64,000 nucleotides of DNA from Peribacillus frigoritolerans (GTDB lineage: Bacteria; Bacillota; Bacilli; Bacillales; DSM-1321): positions 2,778,501 to 2,842,500 of the forward strand of contig JAUPFL010000001.1 of assembly GCA_030562215.1 (NCBI GenBank), in the 5' to 3' direction. Both the position numbers and the translations under genes were made by a program. Below the pieces are notes generated by a model. The model had not been told where the DNA came from, did no database searches, and saw only the letters and a list, made by a program, of their open reading frames with translations. Shown piece after piece: positions 1 to 9,374 of the stretch (positions within the stretch are counted from its first letter, which is position 1; each line of letters opens with the position of its first letter).

Positions 1-60
1 GGTTCCAATCTACAAACAATAAGCTAATAAAGGTGATTTATATAATGAGGAGGATTATTC

Positions 61-1339
61 ATGTCTATTGCTTCCGATACAATAACGGAAAAAAGCGGCT
101 ACAAGCTTCATGTGGTCCGGACGGATAAATATAAAACGAATACTCTCGTGCTGAAGATGAAAGCCCCGTTGACAAAAGAGGACGTTACATATCGTGCATT
201 GCTGCCATATGTGTTACAAAGCAATACAAGTAAATATCCTACAACACCCGAGCTTCGATCTTATCTTGATGATTTATATGGAGCAGGGTTTTATGTCGAT
301 GTAGCTAAAAAAGGAGAATATCAAATCATAAGTTTTACGATCGATATCGTAAATGAAAAATTCCTTAGTGATCCAACCCCCTTCTCGAAAAGGCATTTGG
401 GCTATTATCAGAGGTGATCTTTAATCCGAAGAAAAACGGCGAAGCCTTTGACTCTAAAACGGTTTCCAATGAAATCCGTTCTTTAAAACAGCGGATTCAA
501 TCCATTTCCGATGACAAAATGCGATATTCAGCTACACGCCTTGTAGAGGAAATGTGCAAAAACGAACCATATGCTTTAGAAGCGAGCGGTAATCTTCAAG
601 ACTTGGAAACGATAACACCAGAGTCCCTTTTCGCCTACTATAAAAAAATGCTGTCTGAGGATGAAATCGATTTATATGTAATCGGTGACATCGATGAATC
701 GGAAGTGGAGGCACTAGCCGACAAGTATGTGTCGTTGCAAGAACGAGTGCCTGTGAGACTGCCAAGGGAGACGGGCAAGGTAGTGGAGAAGGAAAAAGAA
801 ATCATCGAGAATTCGGATGTGAAACAGGGAAATTGAATATCGGTTATCGAACCCAAGTTGCATACGGTGATCCGGATTATTATGCTCTTCAGCTATTCAA
901 TGGGATTTTTGGCGGCTTTTCACATTCGAAACTTTTCATTAATGTCAGGGAGAAAGCCAGCCTTGCTTATTATGCAGCTTCAAGGCTCGAAAGTCATAAA
1001 GGACTACTGATGGTCATGGCCGGCATTGAAAATGCCAACTACAAGCAGGCATTGGATATTATTCATGCACAAATGAAGGAAATGAAGCAAGGGAACTTTT
1101 CCGATGAAGAACTGGCACAGACAAAGGCGGTCGTTAAGAACCAACTCCTTGAAACCATTGACGTTTCAAGAGGACTTGTGGAAATTTTATATCATAATGT
1201 GATTTCCGGGCAGGATATATCACTCGACGAGTGGTTTGCAAAAACAGAGCGGACGACAAAGGAAGAAATCATTGAAGTTGGTCAAAAGATTCAGCTTGAT
1301 ACGATTTATTTCCTAACGGAAGCGGAGGTGCAAGGGTAA
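61..1339 (+). pseudogene. ymfF: YmfF-like M16 peptidase homologue, frameshifted as sequenced
   Basis: Three consecutive frames together give one protein of about 425 aa resembling Bacillus YmfF, an insulinase/M16-family protein that pairs with YmfH. No HxxEH zinc motif is visible, which fits the non-catalytic partner of an M16 pair. The C-terminal part carries the M16 dimer-half features (GGFSHSKLF, REKASLAYY). ATG 61 has a strong GAGGAGG site just upstream. Frame is lost once at the C run 377-381 (adding one C restores DPTPLLEKAFG) and once at the A run 830-832 (adding one A restores QGKLNIGYRTQ). The stop at 1337-1339 overlaps the ymfH start, so the two are co-translated. Identity is firm; whether the frameshifts are real is doubtful. 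Confidence 0.85.
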
Positions 1340-2589
1340 TGGAAAAAATAGCATTCACTCAATGGTCTCGAAGTATATATTCTTCCGAAAAGCGGGTTCA
1401 ATAAATCATTTGCTACTTTCACGACGAATTATGGTTCAATCGACAACCATTTCAAACCATTGAATGAAACTGAATTCTCTAAAGTACCCGATGGGATTGC
1501 CCATTTTCTTGAACATAAGCTATTTGAAAAGGAAGATGGTGATGTTTTTCAGCAATTTTCAAAGCAGGGAGCATCGGCAAATGCCTTTACTTCTTTCACC
1601 CGTACAGCTTATTTATTTTCGAGCACGTCCGATTTCGATAGGAATCTAACTACCTTAATTGACTTTGTCCAGGATCCTTACTTTTCAGAAAAGACGGTAG
1701 AGAAGGAAAAAGGAATCATTGGGCAGGAAATCAACATGTATGATGATAATTCAGACTGGCGGTTATATTTCGGGACCATTGCCAATATGTATCATCAGCA
1801 TCCAGTGAAAATCGATATTGCCGGTACTGTGGAATCCATTGCAGATATTACGAAAGACATGCTTTATGAATGTTATAATACGTTTTACCATCCTAGTAAC
1901 ATGCTCCTATTCGTTGTAGGACCGGTAGATGTCGAAAGTACCATGAAACTGATTCGGGACAATCAAAATGATAAAGGGTACAACGAACAACCAGCAGTGG
2001 AACGTAAATTTGACGAAGAGCCGGAAACCGTTGCCAAGGATAAAGAAGTCTTAAGGATGAATGTCCAGACACCAAAAGTGATGCTGGGCATCAAGGCCAT
2101 CAATGTGCACCAATCCGGTTTACAGCTTTTGAAAAGGGAATTGGCTACCAATATTTATTTGGAAATGCTATTTGGCAAGAGTTCACCTTTGCATGAGGAA
2201 CTATATGAGGAAGGGTTGATCGATCAAAGCTTTTCATATGATTATACACAGGAACAAGGTTTTGGGTTTGCGTTAATTGGCGGGGACAGTGCCAAACCTG
2301 ATGAGTTGACGAAGTCTTTATTCGGTATCCTGCAAAAATCAAAAGCCGGAACCGGCCTGAATGAAGAAAGCCTGCAAAGGACAATCAAGAAAAAATCGGT
2401 TCTTTCCTTCGTTCCCTGAATTCGCCGGAATATATAGCGAATCAATTCACCAGATATGCATTCAATGATATGAACTTGTTCGATGTTGTATCGGTATTGG
2501 AAAAACTAACGATCGAAGATATCAGGGAGGTCGCCAAGGACTTAATATCCGATGAACGGATGACAGTCTGTCAGGTACTTCCTAAATAA
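1339..2589 (+). pseudogene. ymfH: YmfH-like M16 zinc peptidase, small deletion plus frameshift
   Basis: This is the catalytic-type partner of ymfF. The zinc motif HFLEH is present at about 1501-1515, followed by the family stretch QQFSKQGASANAFTSFTRT. ATG 1339 overlaps the ymfF stop. After MEKIAFTQ the reading jumps straight to a frame reading NGLEVYILPKSGFNKSFAT, so around 30-35 nt seem missing near 1360-1364, compared with my recollection of the family N-terminus. A second break lies at the A run 2390-2395: one more A restores KKKIGSFLRSLNSPEYIANQF and runs to the TAA at 2587. Role by family: processing or degradation of peptides, with no proven substrate here. Confidence 0.85.
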
Positions 2590-2608
2590 TATAAAAGGGG
2601 GCGGGAAT

Positions 2609-3334
2609 GTGGGGAAACGTTTTGCCCTTATTACAGGAGCCAGTGGAGGAATCGGCAGGGAAATCGCTATAAAGCTCGCCGAGGAGAATTACTCACTTTA
2701 TTTACATTATAACAGCAATGAAGAAGCGATACTTGCCCTGATTGAAGAACTGAAGCCTCATCAAGTCGAACTTATTCCGATTCAAGCGGATTTGGCTGCA
2801 CCGGACGGCTACAAGAAATTGGCGGAAAATATTTTTGCCCTCCATGCAATCGTCCTTAATAGTGGCAATAGCTATTACGGGCTTATATCTGACATGGATG
2901 AGACAATCGTTACTGAAATGGTACAGCTGCATGTAACGAGCCCTTTCCAATTAACAAAGGAACTGCTTCCAAAGCTTATGTACCAAGAACAGGCTGCCAT
3001 CGTTGCGGTCACATCGATTTGGGGGCAGACAGGTGCATCTTGTGAAGTATTATATTCAATGGTCAAGGGCAGTCAAAATGCTTTTATTAAGGCGCTTAGC
3101 AAAGAAGTATCGCTTAATGGGATCCGGGTGAATGCCGTTGCCCCCGGTGCGATTTCTACTTCCATGCTCGAATCCTTCAGTGCAGAAGATCTGGAAATCA
3201 TCAAAGGCGACATCCCGATGGGCAGGATGGGGCATTCCAAAGAAGTCGCCGAGGCCGTATACTATTTGCTTTCCGACAAGTCGTCCTATATAACCGGGCA
3301 AATTTTAGGCGTAAATGGCGGATGGTATACATGA
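2609..3334 (+). CDS. ymfI: Short-chain dehydrogenase/reductase YmfI
   Basis: This 241 aa SDR has the classic N-terminal Rossmann motif TGASGGIG (residues 8-15), NSG in place of the common NNAG, a catalytic Tyr in the YSMVK motif with Ser upstream (VTSIWG), and the C-terminal ITGQILGVNGGWYT. It is FabG-like; the physiological substrate is unknown. GTG 2609 is chosen because a purine-rich AAAAGGGGGCGGG stretch precedes it. It lies 19 bp after ymfH in the conserved ymfFHIJK cluster, so co-transcription is likely. No frame damage. Confidence 0.88.
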   Translation: MGKRFALITGASGGIGREIAIKLAEENYSLYLHYNSNEEAILALIEELKPHQVELIPIQADLAAPDGYKKLAENIFALHAIVLNSGNSYYGLISDMDETIVTEMVQLHVTSPFQLTKELLPKLMYQEQAAIVAVTSIWGQTGASCEVLYSMVKGSQNAFIKALSKEVSLNGIRVNAVAPGAISTSMLESFSAEDLEIIKGDIPMGRMGHSKEVAEAVYYLLSDKSSYITGQILGVNGGWYT

Positions 3335-3416
3335 TTTTTTTTTCTAGACATGTATAATTTCCTCGGTTCCTTCACAAAATATCTATGTACTATTTTGAAG
3401 GAAAGGGTGACCATTC

Positions 3417-3674
3417 ATGTCTGTACTGGACAATTGGGATCAATGGAAAAACTTCTTAGGCGACAGATTACATCAAGGTGAACAACAAGGCTTGTCAGAA
3501 AGCGCTGTTAACAACTTGGCTTATGAAATCGGTGATTACCTGGCTAATCAGGTTGAGCCCCAGAATGATCAAGAGAAAGTGCTAGCTGATCTTTGGTCAG
3601 TGGCAAGCGATCAAGAAAAACATGCCATGGCAAGTGTCATGGTCAAGTTAGTCGAGAACAATGGAACGAAGTAA
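3417..3674 (+). CDS. ymfJ: DUF3243 protein YmfJ
   Basis: This is an 85 aa cytosolic, helical, acidic protein matching the Bacillus YmfJ/DUF3243 family in length and position. The function is not established. A GAAGGAAAGGGTG ribosome site precedes ATG 3417. It is followed by a long perfect hairpin, so the upstream unit probably ends here. Confidence 0.85.
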   Translation: MSVLDNWDQWKNFLGDRLHQGEQQGLSESAVNNLAYEIGDYLANQVEPQNDQEKVLADLWSVASDQEKHAMASVMVKLVENNGTK

Positions 3675-3680
3675 AATATC

Positions 3681-3723
3681 AATCCAAAAGGCCCTGTTAT
3701 TAATTAACAGGGCCTTTTGGATT
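3681..3723 (+). terminator. Long perfect hairpin after ymfJ
   Basis: Left arm AATCCAAAAGGCCCTGTTA and its exact complement on the right are separated by TTAAT, giving a 19 bp perfect stem. A clean U-tract after the stem is lacking because the T run is inside the arm. It probably terminates or protects the ymfJ transcript. Confidence 0.6.
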
Positions 3724-3915
3724 GAAGTGGATGGCTATTTGTCCTCTTATATAAAAATGAATACTTTTATAGGGTTTTTCCTTTTAACTTATCAAGAAAT
3801 GCTATATTATAGAAGCTAGACAAATAATATTAAAGTGTTCAGACCTTGAAATTTACGATGGATAAGTTTTTGCCAATGATTAGGGTAAAAGCTTTTAGGC
3901 TTAAGGAGTGTTATC

Positions 3916-4707
3916 GTGGATAATAAAGAATGGTATTTTGAATATGAAATCCAAGTCAACCGTCCCGGTTTATTAGGGGATATTTCATCCCTTCTGGGTA
4001 TGCTTTCCATTAATATCATCACCATTAACGGGGTCGATGAAGGCAGGCGTGGGTTACTTTTGTTGGCGAAAGACAGCCGTAATATAGAAAGATTCGAGTC
4101 AATCCTCCGTACGATGGATACGATAAAGGTCATTAAGCTTAGGGAACCTAAATTACGGGATCGCCTCGCAGTCAGGCATGGACGCTATATTCAGCGCGAT
4201 GCCGATGAGAAAAACACTTTTAGGTTTGTTCGTGATGAACTGGGCTTGCTTGTCGATTTCCTGGCCGAGCTATTTAAACAGGAAGGTCATAAATTGATCG
4301 GGATACGAGGGATGCCCCGTGTCGGGAAAACTGAATCTATCGTAGCCTCTAGTGTTTGTGCTAATAAGAGATGGTTGTTTGTGTCATCGACCCTTTTAAA
4401 GCAGACTATCCGCAGTCAGCTTATTGAGGATGAATATAATAATGATAATTTGTTCATTTTAGATGGAATTGTTTCCACTCGCCGTGCAAATGAGCGTCAT
4501 TGGCAGTTGATTCGTGAAATAATGAGGCTTGATGCTGTCAAAGTAATCGAACATCCTGATGTTTTTGTCCAAAATACGGAGTATACCCTCGAAGACTTTG
4601 ATTATATTATTGAATTGCGAAACAATCCTGAAGAAGAAATAACATATGAAGTTGTCGACCAAAAAGACCAGTTTTCAGGGTCCGATTTTGGTTCCTTTGA
4701 CTTTTAA
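3916..4707 (+). CDS. ymfK: DUF3388 protein YmfK
   Basis: This 263 aa protein has an N-terminal ACT-like segment (residues 1-75, YEIQVNRPGLLGDISSLLGM) followed by the DUF3388 part, in which GMPRVGKTES resembles a P-loop. The function is unknown. GTG 3916 is preceded by TTAAGGAG at 7 bp spacing. It sits between ymfJ and ymfM as in other Bacillus genomes. No frameshift seen. Confidence 0.87.
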   Translation: MDNKEWYFEYEIQVNRPGLLGDISSLLGMLSINIITINGVDEGRRGLLLLAKDSRNIERFESILRTMDTIKVIKLREPKLRDRLAVRHGRYIQRDADEKNTFRFVRDELGLLVDFLAELFKQEGHKLIGIRGMPRVGKTESIVASSVCANKRWLFVSSTLLKQTIRSQLIEDEYNNDNLFILDGIVSTRRANERHWQLIREIMRLDAVKVIEHPDVFVQNTEYTLEDFDYIIELRNNPEEEITYEVVDQKDQFSGSDFGSFDF

Positions 4708-4724
4708 AATGGCAGGTGTTTTAT

Positions 4725-5624
4725 TTGACTGAGTTAGGTAATCGATTAAAGGAAGCTAGGGAAGCCAAAGGTCTTAGCTTAGAAGATTTGCAGGAATTAA
4801 CAAAGATTCAAAAGCGTTACCTCATTGGCATTGAAGAGGGAAATTACAGTATGATGCCTGGAAAGTTCTATGTACGGGCATTCATAAAGCAATATTGTGA
4901 AGCGGTCGGACTGGATTCAGAAGAGATTTTCGAACAATATAAGAGTGAAATACCATCGGTCTATAGTGAGGAATTGCCAGAACAGCTTTCACGGGTCCAA
5001 TCCCGGAAAACTATACCGGCAGGAGATTCAAAGGTTGTAGAAATGTTACCGAAGATCTTGGCTGCCGTTTTAGTCATTGGTGCGGCCGTATTGATTTGGG
5101 TGCTGGTATTGAACTATATGAGTAATCCGGATAATGATGACAAAAAGGACGCAAAACAGAGCGATGTCGTGGATTACAATAAAAGTGAAGATTTCAACAA
5201 AGAAGAAAAGAATGCAGACCAAAAACAGAATGAAGAAAAATCAGATTCATCTGATAAGAAGACTGAAGATGATACAGCAGTCAAAGAAGAAAAGGAAGAG
5301 CAAAATCTTGCCGTCACCAGTTCCAACGGTAAAAATAGTACGTATGAATTAAAAAATACCGATACCTTTAAATTAAAGGTGACCTCCAAAGGCTCACCAT
5401 GGGTCGGCATAAAAAATGGTGAAGGTAAATTACTTTTCCAGGGCACTATCGAAAAGGGCAAAAGCCAGGAAATTGATTTCACCAATGAAAAAGAAGCTGT
5501 CATCAATATAGGCAGGGCATATGAAACTGAGATTTATGTGAATGATGAGAAGCTGGAGTATTCCATTTCACCGACTGAAGTGAATACGCAATTGGTTACG
5601 ATACAATTTACGAAAGCCGAATAG
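4725..5624 (+). CDS. ymfM: RodZ-like cell-shape protein YmfM
   Basis: This is a membrane-anchored cell-shape factor linked to the MreB cytoskeleton in the family. Order of parts: an HTH_25/Xre-like domain (residues 1-75, GNRLKEAREAKGLSLEDLQ, KFYVRAFIKQYCEAVGL), a linker, one transmembrane helix (about 110-132, ILAAVLVIGAAVLIWVLVLN), a very acidic/Lys-rich linker, and an extracellular DUF4115-type beta domain ending ITIQF-like. TTG 4725 is the start that gives MTELGNRLKE; CAGGTG lies upstream. It comes just before pgsA. Confidence 0.88.
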   Translation: MTELGNRLKEAREAKGLSLEDLQELTKIQKRYLIGIEEGNYSMMPGKFYVRAFIKQYCEAVGLDSEEIFEQYKSEIPSVYSEELPEQLSRVQSRKTIPAGDSKVVEMLPKILAAVLVIGAAVLIWVLVLNYMSNPDNDDKKDAKQSDVVDYNKSEDFNKEEKNADQKQNEEKSDSSDKKTEDDTAVKEEKEEQNLAVTSSNGKNSTYELKNTDTFKLKVTSKGSPWVGIKNGEGKLLFQGTIEKGKSQEIDFTNEKEAVINIGRAYETEIYVNDEKLEYSISPTEVNTQLVTIQFTKAE

Positions 5625-5647
5625 TCATCTTATAGATGACTATTTTT
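5621..5647 (+). terminator. Terminator after ymfM
   Basis: ATAGTCATCT and AGATGACTAT form a stem followed by TTTTT. The stem begins at the ymfM stop codon. Confidence 0.75.
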
Positions 5648-5789
5648 GCTCTATATAATAGTAAGGCGGCGGGAGATGGTTTACCCGGCATATAAGATTG
5701 GATTTTGAGTTAAATTATACATATGAGCATTATTTTAGATCTAAGACGCATTGCCCAAATGGCAGGCGTAAATTTTGGAGGTAAAAGTT

Positions 5790-6374
5790 TTGAATCTGCC
5801 TAATAAGATTACAGTAGCAAGAATCTGTTTAATACCAGTATTTTTAATCATCATGCTCGTTCCTTTTTCTTGGGGGACACTGACTTGGGGAGAATACAGT
5901 TTGCCAGTGGCGCACCTAGCTGGAGCCCTCCTCTTTATAATCGCTTCCACTACGGATTGGATCGATGGCCATTTTGCGAGAAAATATAATATGATTACTG
6001 ATTTGGGAAAATTTTTAGATCCATTGGCAGATAAACTTCTGGTTTCGGCCGCCTTAATCGTTTTAGTTGATCTGGATCTAATGTACGGTCAATCTTGGAT
6101 TGCCATCGTGATCATAAGTCGCGAGTTTGCAGTAACCGGATTGCGTTTGGTGTTAGCGGGTACAGGGGAAGTGGTTGCAGCGAACCAGCTTGGTAAAATT
6201 AAAACATGGGCACAAATTGTTTCTATTTCAGCTTTATTGCTGCATAACCTTCCATTTGCCCTCATTTCACTTCCATTTGCTAATATCGCATTATGGATTG
6301 CATTAATCTTTACAATCTGGTCAGGTTTGGATTATTTTATAAAAAACAAAGAAGTATTTGTTAATTCAAAGTAA
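5790..6374 (+). CDS. pgsA: CDP-diacylglycerol-glycerol-3-phosphate phosphatidyltransferase
   Basis: PgsA makes phosphatidylglycerol phosphate from CDP-diacylglycerol and glycerol 3-phosphate in the membrane. The CDP-alcohol phosphotransferase signature DG-x2-AR-x8-G-x3-D-x3-D is complete (WIDGHFARKYNMITDLGKFL, then DPLAD). The ~194 aa length and several hydrophobic helices fit. TTG 5790 follows TTTTGGAGGT at good spacing and yields the typical MNLPNKIT start. The cinA start follows 22 bp after its stop. Confidence 0.93.
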   Translation: MNLPNKITVARICLIPVFLIIMLVPFSWGTLTWGEYSLPVAHLAGALLFIIASTTDWIDGHFARKYNMITDLGKFLDPLADKLLVSAALIVLVDLDLMYGQSWIAIVIISREFAVTGLRLVLAGTGEVVAANQLGKIKTWAQIVSISALLLHNLPFALISLPFANIALWIALIFTIWSGLDYFIKNKEVFVNSK

Positions 6375-6396
6375 AACGAATGGTGGTTTTGAAAAG

Positions 6397-7629
6397 ATGG
6401 ATGCAGAAATCATTGCAGTGGGCTCAGAGCTTCTTTTAGGTCAAATCAATAACACTAATGGAAGATTCTTATCGCAGCAGTTTGCGGAAATGGGGATAAA
6501 CGTTTTTTACCATACTGTGGTCGGGGATAACGACCGCCGCTTACAACAAGCTATAGAAATCGCTGAATCGAGGGCGAACTTGATTGTTTTTACCGGTGGA
6601 CTTGGTCCTACCAAAGATGATTTAACGAAAGAAACGATTGCTCGCCATATAGGGAAAAAGCTCGTTTTTAATGATGAAGCTTTGCAATCCATTGAAGCTT
6701 ACTTCCAAAAACGGGAACGGCCGATGACGGAAAACAACAAAAAGCAGGCCCTTGTCTTAGAAGGCAGTGAAGTGTTGGCAAACGATCATGGCATGGCTCC
6801 GGGAATGGTCTTGTCCAAATCGGGGATTACATATATGCTTCTACCTGGTCCACCAAGTGAAATGGAGCCGATGTTTTTAAGTTATGGTTATGAAAAGATC
6901 ATGAATAAATTGGAAAAGCATGAACGGATCGATTCCAAGGTTCTTCGGTTCTACGGTATAGGGGAAGCCGAACTGGAAACGGTGATTGAAGATCTCCTTG
7001 TCAATCAAACGAATCCGACAATTGCTCCGCTGGCAGCCGAAGGGGAAGTGACGTTAAGGATCACCGCCAAAGACTCTTCTAAAGAAAAATGCGAAGAACT
7101 TATTTTAGAAACGGAAAAAGAAATTCTTAGCAGGGTCGGTAAGTTTCATTATGGAAGTGATAATACTTCGCTAATAAAGGAACTTGTAAAAGAATTAACG
7201 GTCCGCAAGCTTTCAATCGCGGCAGCTGAAAGCTTGACCGGAGGGATGTTCCAAGAACAGCTGACAACCATACCGGGCGCCGGTAAAGTCTTTAAAGGCG
7301 GAATTGTCTGCTATACGAATGATGCGAAGTCCAATGTCCTCGGCGTCAGTGATGATACCATATCTGAGTATGGGGTGGTCAGCGGTGAGTGTGCAATGGA
7401 AATGGCCTCTAATGTCAGGAATAAGCTCGATGCGGATGTAGGCATAAGCTTTACGGGTGTTGCAGGGCCGGATGAACAAGAAGGTAAGCCTGTTGGTACA
7501 GTATTTATTGGCATTTCCTATCGGGATGGAGACACTCATTTCAAGGAGTTGAATCTTTCCGGAAGCAGGGCGCAAAACCGTACTCGGAGTGTGAAGTACG
7601 GCTGTCATTACCTATTAAGGGATTTATAA
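6397..7629 (+). CDS. cinA: CinA, competence/damage-inducible nicotinamide-nucleotide amidohydrolase-like protein
   Basis: This 410 aa two-domain protein has an N-terminal MoaB/MogA-like (COG1058) domain (MDAEIIAVGSELLLGQ, FTGGLGPTKDD) and a C-terminal PncC-like domain (AAESLTGG). The C-terminal domain hydrolyses NMN in family members. ATG 6397 gives the conserved MDAEIIAVG; an upstream in-frame start at 6358 lies inside pgsA and is unlikely. As in B. subtilis it precedes recA. Intact. Confidence 0.93.
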   Translation: MDAEIIAVGSELLLGQINNTNGRFLSQQFAEMGINVFYHTVVGDNDRRLQQAIEIAESRANLIVFTGGLGPTKDDLTKETIARHIGKKLVFNDEALQSIEAYFQKRERPMTENNKKQALVLEGSEVLANDHGMAPGMVLSKSGITYMLLPGPPSEMEPMFLSYGYEKIMNKLEKHERIDSKVLRFYGIGEAELETVIEDLLVNQTNPTIAPLAAEGEVTLRITAKDSSKEKCEELILETEKEILSRVGKFHYGSDNTSLIKELVKELTVRKLSIAAAESLTGGMFQEQLTTIPGAGKVFKGGIVCYTNDAKSNVLGVSDDTISEYGVVSGECAMEMASNVRNKLDADVGISFTGVAGPDEQEGKPVGTVFIGISYRDGDTHFKELNLSGSRAQNRTRSVKYGCHYLLRDL

Positions 7630-7636
7630 ACGCTAT

Positions 7637-7669
7637 AAGCAGAGCTTTATTACAGCTCTGCTTTTTATT
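7637..7669 (+). terminator. Terminator after cinA
   Basis: AAGCAGAGCT pairs with AGCTCTGCTT, followed by a T-rich tail. Confidence 0.85.
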
Positions 7670-7816
7670 TGGTTTTGGAAGTTTGTTTCTTGAAAAATAG
7701 GGAAAAAAGAAAAAGTTAATTCAATGAAATGTGTTTTTTAGGGAGTAAGTGAAGCGAAATGGAGATTTCCTTAAGATAAAACGCTTTTTTACAAAGAATC
7801 TCCTGAAAGAAAAAAA

Positions 7817-7868
7817 CGAATGAATGTTCGACTTTTTGCTTGGCAAAATAGTAAAAAGAGTATATAGT
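7817..7868 (+). promoter_or_regulatory. LexA (SOS) box and recA promoter
   Basis: CGAATGAATGTTCG (7817-7830) fits the Bacillus SOS box CGAAC-N4-GTTCG with one mismatch. Just downstream are TTGGCA (7840-7845), a 17 bp spacer and TATAGT (7863-7868), a sigma-A type promoter. LexA bound here would occlude the -35 region, so recA is likely DNA-damage induced. The remaining 7631-7816 holds only the cinA terminator and AT-rich sequence. Confidence 0.85.
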
Positions 7869-7974
7869 AAAGATAGGTTTTGAGACAGGGTCAAACCTTG
7901 ATCTCAAATAATTGCTAACGTAAGTACACCTTTAATCGGGCAGCCGATTATTTGAATATAGAGGAGGAAATTGA

Positions 7975-9021
7975 GTGAGTGATCGTCAAGCGGCTTTAGA
8001 TATGGCGTTAAAACAAATTGAAAAACAATTTGGTAAAGGTTCTATTATGAAACTTGGTGAACAGACTGATCGTAGGATTTCAACGATTTCAAGCGGTTCT
8101 TTAGCATTGGACGTAGCGTTGGGAGTGGGCGGATATCCAAGAGGCCGGGTCATTGAGATATATGGACCTGAAAGCTCCGGTAAAACGACTGTAGCATTAC
8201 ATGCTATTGCAGAAGTACAAAAGACTGGCGGCACGGCTGCATTCATTGATGCCGAGCATGCTTTAGATCCAGCATATTCAGAAAAACTTGGTGTGAATAT
8301 CGATGAGTTACTGCTTTCACAGCCTGATACGGGTGAACAGGCCTTAGAGATCGCTGAAGCGTTAGTTCGAAGCGGAGCGGTAGATATCATTGTCATTGAC
8401 TCGGTGGCAGCACTTGTTCCTAAAGCCGAAATCGAAGGCGAAATGGGAGATTCCCATATGGGTCTTCAAGCCCGGATGATGTCCCAGGCACTTAGAAAAC
8501 TGTCTGGTTCCATTAATAAATCAAATACCATTGCCATTTTCATTAACCAAGTCCGTGAAAAAATCGGTGTTATGTTTGGGAATCCAGAAACGACTCCGGG
8601 AGGCCGGGCATTGAAGTTCTATTCAACTGTTCGTCTGGAAGTGCGCCGTGCGGAACAATTAAAACAAGGTAATGAAATCGTCGGTAATAAAACGAAAATC
8701 AAAGTTGTAAAGAACAAGGTTGCCCCACCATTCCGCCAAGCAGAAGTTGACATCATGTATGGTCAAGGGATTTCACAGGAAGGTGAAATCATCGATATGG
8801 GTGCAGATCTTGATATCGTCCTTAAAAGCGGCTCGTGGTATTCATACAATGAAGAGCGTGTCGGACAAGGCCGCGAAAATGCGAAGCTGTTCTTGAAAGA
8901 AAATCAGGATATCGCTCAGGAAATTTCTCAGAAAATCAGAGATCACTATAATCTTGATGGAGAGCATGAATTACCACCAGAAGAAAATGAACCAGAAGAG
9001 CATTTTGAATTGCTTGATTAA
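7975..9021 (+). CDS. recA: Recombinase RecA
   Basis: RecA binds single-stranded DNA, drives strand exchange and triggers LexA self-cleavage. It has 348 aa, Walker [10 protein letters not shown] (about residues 65-73), Walker B VIDSVAAL, the L2 loop [12 protein letters not shown] and an acidic tail. GTG 7975 is preceded by GAGGAGGAAA at ideal spacing. It is expressed from its own SOS-regulated promoter and closed by a strong terminator. No frame damage. Confidence 0.98.
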   Translation: MSDRQAALDMALKQIEKQFGKGSIMKLGEQTDRRISTISSGSLALDVALGVGGYPRGRVIEIYGPESSGKTTVALHAIAEVQKTGGTAAFIDAEHALDPAYSEKLGVNIDELLLSQPDTGEQALEIAEALVRSGAVDIIVIDSVAALVPKAEIEGEMGDSHMGLQARMMSQALRKLSGSINKSNTIAIFINQVREKIGVMFGNPETTPGGRALKFYSTVRLEVRRAEQLKQGNEIVGNKTKIKVVKNKVAPPFRQAEVDIMYGQGISQEGEIIDMGADLDIVLKSGSWYSYNEERVGQGRENAKLFLKENQDIAQEISQKIRDHYNLDGEHELPPEENEPEEHFELLD

Positions 9022-9031
9022 TGATATTTGG

Positions 9032-9065
9032 AAAAGGCCTAAGCTTATTCGCTTAGGCCTTTTAT
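9032..9065 (+). terminator. Terminator after recA
   Basis: AAAAGGCCTAAGC and GCTTAGGCCTTTT form a 13 bp stem. Confidence 0.9.
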
Positions 9066-9212
9066 GTATATTTTGAGAAAAATGCGGAATTTTCAGCGGA
9101 TTAAATGGCATTGAAATCAGATTTACAGACTTCTTCCATAATGAATGCTGTACATTATGATGGTTGATATTAAGAAAACTTGAATAATCATTGATACATA
9201 AGGGACAAACGC

Positions 9213-9241
9213 TTGACAATAAAAATTCTCAACTATACAAT
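9213..9241 (+). promoter_or_regulatory. Sigma-A promoter for rny
   Basis: TTGACA (9213-9218), a 17 bp spacer and TACAAT (9236-9241) make a near-consensus promoter. It leaves an AT-rich leader of about 125 nt before rny. I see no defined riboswitch in the leader. Confidence 0.75.
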
Positions 9242-9374
9242 TAATATGTATATTTTACAATTTTTCAAACTAAAATTTTGAAAATTAAGTGCTGTATATT
9301 GAATTTATGTGCAATGTACTTGCCGACAGTTCAACATTTTATGTAAAAAGTTCATAGCAAGGGGAGGTGAAACG

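Noticed and set aside
7213-7608. Antisense ORF of 131 codons inside cinA, and similar long antisense ORFs (e.g. 29374-29814, 53259-53732)
   Set aside because: No ribosome site or family similarity, and codon pattern is the shadow of the intact sense gene.
9022-9374. Riboswitch in the recA-rny gap
   Set aside because: Only a terminator and a promoter are evident; the leader shows no conserved aptamer pattern I recognise.
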